Source of the DNA: JAHECQ01 sp047638695 | GTDB taxonomy: Bacteria > Actinomycetota > Acidimicrobiia > Acidimicrobiales > SZUA-35 | Assembly: GCA_047638695.1 (NCBI GenBank) | Contig: JBLINY010000003.1 | Location: forward strand, 37,507-101,506 | DNA length: 64,000 bases | Direction of reading: 5' to 3' | Shown: in pieces, positions 61,350 through 64,000 of the stretch | Numbering within the stretch: the stretch's first letter is position 1 | How the letters are laid out: each line of letters starts with the position of its first letter | Program-made: the position numbers and the translations under genes | Notes under the pieces: generated by a model | The model's input: the letters and a program-made list of their open reading frames with translations, nothing else | Database searches by the model: none | Told to the model about the DNA's origin: nothing

Positions 61350-61351
61350 GT

Positions 61352-62182
61352 TCAGAATGCGGCGTCGAGGGCGGTGCGCATCTCGGCTACCAACGAGGCG
61401 GTCTCGTCGATCGAAGCACCTTCCAGCACCCGGCGCATGAGCGCCGACGCGGTAATGACGCCATCGGCGCTCTGGCAGGCGGCAACGGCGTGAGCCGGGG
61501 TTGAAATGCCAAAGCCGATCAACACTGGCACATCCGAAACCGCCCTCACGCGACTGCTGAGGATCGACGCTGCGTCGTCCAAACTGGTTCGTTCGCCCGT
61601 GGTGCCCATGGTGCTGACCGAATAGAGAAAGCCCTTCGTCTGCTCGGCCAGCATGGCCAAACGATCGTCGCTGGTGACAGGCGCCACCAGCAGGACGTTC
61701 TCGATGCCATTCTCCGCAGCGGCGCGCATCCAGTCGCCGGCTTCTTCAACGGGCAGGTCGGGCAAGATGGTGGCGTTGACGCCGCTGCGAGCCAAGTCGG
61801 CGGCGAAGCGATCGTGGCCGTATCGGAAGACCAGGTTGTAATAGGTCATGGCCAGCAGCGGCACCGCCATCGGGCGTTCCTCCAGCGCGGCCAGCGCGCC
61901 GGCTGGCGTGATGCCGTTGTTCAGTGCTTGTACTGATGCTTCCTGGATGGTCGGGCCGTCCATGGCTGGATCGCTGAACGGAATGCCGATCTCGACGGCG
62001 TCTGCGCCTGCTTCGATCACGGCCTCCACCAACTCGAGCCAATCGGGAACGATGCCGGCCGTCACGTAGGGAAGAAGCAACTTGCGTCCCCCATCTCGCT
62101 TCTCCCTCAGGTTCGCTTCGAGAGACCGGGCTGGTTCGACCGTTGCTGTCACGACATCACTTGCCGGTCCGGTTGCGCTCAT
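61352..62182 (-). CDS. trpA: tryptophan synthase alpha subunit
   Basis: A 276-residue TIM-barrel lyase that cleaves indole-3-glycerol phosphate to indole and glyceraldehyde 3-phosphate. The catalytic Glu is in VEIGIPFSDPAMDGPTIQ, and the other acid in ILPDLPVEEA. The ATG at 62182 is one base after the trpB stop; a longer start at 62239 inside trpB is not needed. It pairs with TrpB by an indole tunnel, as known for this enzyme. The SnoaL-like gene follows 2 bases downstream. Confidence 0.96.
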   Translation of the reverse strand: MSATGPASDVVTATVEPARSLEANLREKRDGGRKLLLPYVTAGIVPDWLELVEAVIEAGADAVEIGIPFSDPAMDGPTIQEASVQALNNGITPAGALAALEERPMAVPLLAMTYYNLVFRYGHDRFAADLARSGVNATILPDLPVEEAGDWMRAAAENGIENVLLVAPVTSDDRLAMLAEQTKGFLYSVSTMGTTGERTSLDDAASILSSRVRAVSDVPVLIGFGISTPAHAVAACQSADGVITASALMRRVLEGASIDETASLVAEMRTALDAAF

Positions 62183-62183
62183 G

Positions 62184-63383
62184 TCAGATCCGTCCTTCGG
62201 ATTCGAGTAGTTCCTGCACTTGCTGAACGTCTTTGTCACCGCGGCCAGACAGGTTCACGACCACCGTCTTCCCTGCCAGTTGCTCCTTCTCTTGCACCAG
62301 CCAGGCGATGGCGTGGGCTGACTCGAGAGCCGGAATGATGCCTTCGGTACGAGCCAGAAGTTGGAAGGCGTCAACCACCTGGGCATCGGTGACGGGGTGG
62401 TATTCGGCCCGCCCGTTGTCAGCCAGATAGGCGTGTTCGGGGCCAATCCCCGGATAGTCCAAGCCGGCTGAAATCGACTTGGCCTCCAACACCTGACCAA
62501 CCTCATCCTGCATGAAATAGGCCTTCATGCCGTGCACGATGGCCGGGATTCCTCTGCCAACAGCCGCGCCTCCGGCCGGTTCGACACCGACCAGTCGCAC
62601 GCCCTCCTCATCGGCGAACCCAGCGAAGAGACCGGCAGCGTTCGAGCCGCCCCCGACGCAGGCAACCGCGACGTCCGGCATGCGGCCCAACATCTCTCGG
62701 CACTGGCGGTTGGCCTCACACCCGATGATCTCGTGGAACGAACGAACCATCCACGGGTACGGGTGGGGTCCCATCACCGAGCCGATGCAGTAGTGCGTGG
62801 TCTCGACTTCCGAAACCCAGGCCCGCATGGCCTCGTTCACCGCGTCCTTCAAGGTACGACTGCCGGACAACGCCGGAACCACCTCGGCCCCCAGCAGCTG
62901 CATACGGAAGACATTGAGCGCCTGACGCCCCATGTCGACCTCGCCCATGTACACAACGCACTCCATGCCGAACAGGGCAGCTGCCGTGGCGGTCGCCACG
63001 CCGTGCTGGCCGGCCCCGGTCTCGGCAATGAGTCGAGTCTTGCCCATGCGCTTGGCCAGCAAAGCCTGGCCGATCACGTTGTTGATCTTGTGGCTGCCGG
63101 TGTGATTGAGGTCTTCACGTTTGAGCAAGATGCGCATGCCCAGCTGCTCTCCCAAACGATGGCACTCGGTCATGGCCGACGGTCTTCCGGTGTATTCGGT
63201 CAGCAGATCGAGGAACTCTTTGCGGAACTCGTTCGATCCCCACGCCTCACGAAAAGCAGCCTCGACCTCCTGACACGCGCCAACCAGCGGTTCGGGCACA
63301 AAACGGCCCCCGTATTCGCCGAAGAAGCCGGCGGCATCCGGTTCGGTCATGGCCTGGCGAGTCTGATCATCGACTTCGAGCAT
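62184..63383 (-). CDS. trpB: tryptophan synthase beta subunit
   Basis: A 399-residue PLP enzyme that joins indole and serine to tryptophan. PLP Lys is in HTGSHKINNVIGQAL and the phosphate loop in GGGSNAAGLF; EYGGRFVPEPL is the N-terminal signature. The ATG at 63383 lies 6 bases after a 32-base palindrome and near an AG microsatellite, so expression control at this start is of interest. No trpC, trpD or trpE is seen in the window. Confidence 0.97.
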   Translation of the reverse strand: MLEVDDQTRQAMTEPDAAGFFGEYGGRFVPEPLVGACQEVEAAFREAWGSNEFRKEFLDLLTEYTGRPSAMTECHRLGEQLGMRILLKREDLNHTGSHKINNVIGQALLAKRMGKTRLIAETGAGQHGVATATAAALFGMECVVYMGEVDMGRQALNVFRMQLLGAEVVPALSGSRTLKDAVNEAMRAWVSEVETTHYCIGSVMGPHPYPWMVRSFHEIIGCEANRQCREMLGRMPDVAVACVGGGSNAAGLFAGFADEEGVRLVGVEPAGGAAVGRGIPAIVHGMKAYFMQDEVGQVLEAKSISAGLDYPGIGPEHAYLADNGRAEYHPVTDAQVVDAFQLLARTEGIIPALESAHAIAWLVQEKEQLAGKTVVVNLSGRGDKDVQQVQELLESEGRI

Positions 63384-63389
63384 GAAGGG

Positions 63390-63461
<72 letters not shown>

Positions 63462-63464
63462 GCG

Positions 63465-64000
63465 CTACAGAATCTGCGACAGGAACGCTTGGGTCCGAGG
63501 CTCGGTTGGATTGGTGAAGAAATGCTCCGGTGTACCGACTTCGACGATCTCCCCCGAGGCCATAAACACCACCCGGTCGGCAACCTGGCGGGCAAATCCC
63601 ATCTCGTGGGTGACAACGATCATGGTCATGCCCTCACGGGCAAGATCGGTCATGACTTCGAGAACCTCGTTGATCATCTCCGGGTCTAGGGCCGAGGTCG
63701 GCTCGTCGAACAGGATCACCTTCGGTTCCATCGCGAGAGAGCGAGCTATCGCCACACGTTGTTGCTGGCCACCGGAAAGTTGGCCCGGCTTCTTGTGGGC
63801 CTGCTCAGGGATCTGGACCCGCTCGAGAAGCTCCATGGCTTTCGCATCTGCCTCGGTCCGGGTCTGGCCTCGCACCAGTCGCGGGCTGAGGGTGATGTTC
63901 TCGAGCACTGTCAGGTGTGGGTAAAGGTTGAATTGTTGGAAGACCATGCCCGTCTCACGTCGAATGGCCTGAATGTTTCGTAGGTCGTCAGAGAGTTCGA
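63465..64000 (-). CDS. amino-acid ABC transporter ATP-binding protein (GlnQ-like, partial)
   Basis: The C-terminal part of an ABC ATPase, cut at the window edge. The Q-loop is in GMVFQQFNLYPHLT, the ABC signature in LSGGQQQRVAIARSL, the Walker B in VILFDEPTSALD and the H-loop in VVTHEM. The first M in the window frame (63947) is internal: the frame continues upstream with LRNIQAIRRET. It powers polar amino acid uptake (GlnQ/HisP group). It is the gene just upstream of trpB, separated by the microsatellite and palindrome. Confidence 0.92.
   Translation of the reverse strand, partial: ELSDDLRNIQAIRRETGMVFQQFNLYPHLTVLENITLSPRLVRGQTRTEADAKAMELLERVQIPEQAHKKPGQLSGGQQQRVAIARSLAMEPKVILFDEPTSALDPEMINEVLEVMTDLAREGMTMIVVTHEMGFARQVADRVVFMASGEIVEVGTPEHFFTNPTEPRTQAFLSQIL

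Overview
The window is a gene-dense, GC-rich (roughly 60-65%) chromosomal segment of an actinobacterium, most likely of the class Acidimicrobiia (inference). Four things point there: F420-type oxidoreductases (LLM family, Ddn-like, PPOX folds), five class III (CaiB/BaiF) CoA-transferases, class E/F sortases, and DUF2510 and TetR-type proteins. Many starts are GTG or TTG, and many genes overlap by GTGA or ATGA. No rRNA, tRNA, CRISPR array, insertion sequence or phage gene was seen. No intergenic stretch exceeds 300 bases. The last gene runs off the right edge, and only 7 codons of an upstream gene are present at the left edge.

Layout. 0.02-6 kb: alpha/beta hydrolase, LLM oxidoreductase, acyl-CoA dehydrogenase, then a sortase with a pseudokinase/DUF4397 surface protein. 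6.1-14.8 kb (minus strand): a tightly packed run of SCO6745-like protein, metallo-hydrolase, amino-acid 2-monooxygenase of the IaaM type, amidase, MFS exporter, M20 amidohydrolase and CoA-transferase. 14.8-22 kb: a second MFS exporter; a GrdB-like selenoprotein whose frame is interrupted by a UGA followed by a SECIS-like hairpin; SDRs; an HD-GYP protein split by an in-frame TAG; an amidase. 22-23.6 kb: a CHRD surface protein with its own sortase. 23.6-35.7 kb: acyl-CoA and CoA-ester enzymes, a TauD-type dioxygenase, a TetR regulator next to a collapsed enoyl-CoA hydratase pseudogene, a Cys-rich repeat lipoprotein and a thioesterase. 35.8-46.8 kb: metallo-hydrolases, a MaoC pair, VOC proteins, a zinc alcohol dehydrogenase, two tandem CoA-transferases, an N-acyl-D-amino-acid deacylase-like protein and an SMP-30 lactonase. 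46.8-48 kb: an arsenic module (ArsI C-As lyase plus an aquaporin-type channel). 48-64 kb: further LLM, amidohydrolase, thiolase, VOC, DUF3500 and FAD monooxygenase genes, a TPP enzyme, a CbxX-type AAA ATPase, a serine hydrolase, and trpBA behind an unusual palindrome and AG microsatellite, ending in an amino-acid ABC ATPase.

How the genes work together. Most describe an aerobic heterotroph that activates organic acids to CoA esters (CoA-transferases), oxidises them (acyl-CoA dehydrogenases, enoyl-CoA hydratases, SDRs, thiolase) and opens amides, lactones and N-acyl compounds (amidases, M20 and amidohydrolases, metallo-hydrolases). The 6-15 kb run looks like a dedicated oxidative-decarboxylation/amide pathway with exporters. 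The two sortase loci each pair one sortase with one membrane-tailed surface protein.

The observations most worth following are the probable selenocysteine gene at 16.3-17.4 kb, the IaaM/amidase operon, the pseudokinase-DUF4397 sortase locus, the trpB palindrome with its microsatellite, the two damaged genes (HD-GYP, enoyl-CoA hydratase), and repeated short tandem duplications placed on gene starts and stops.
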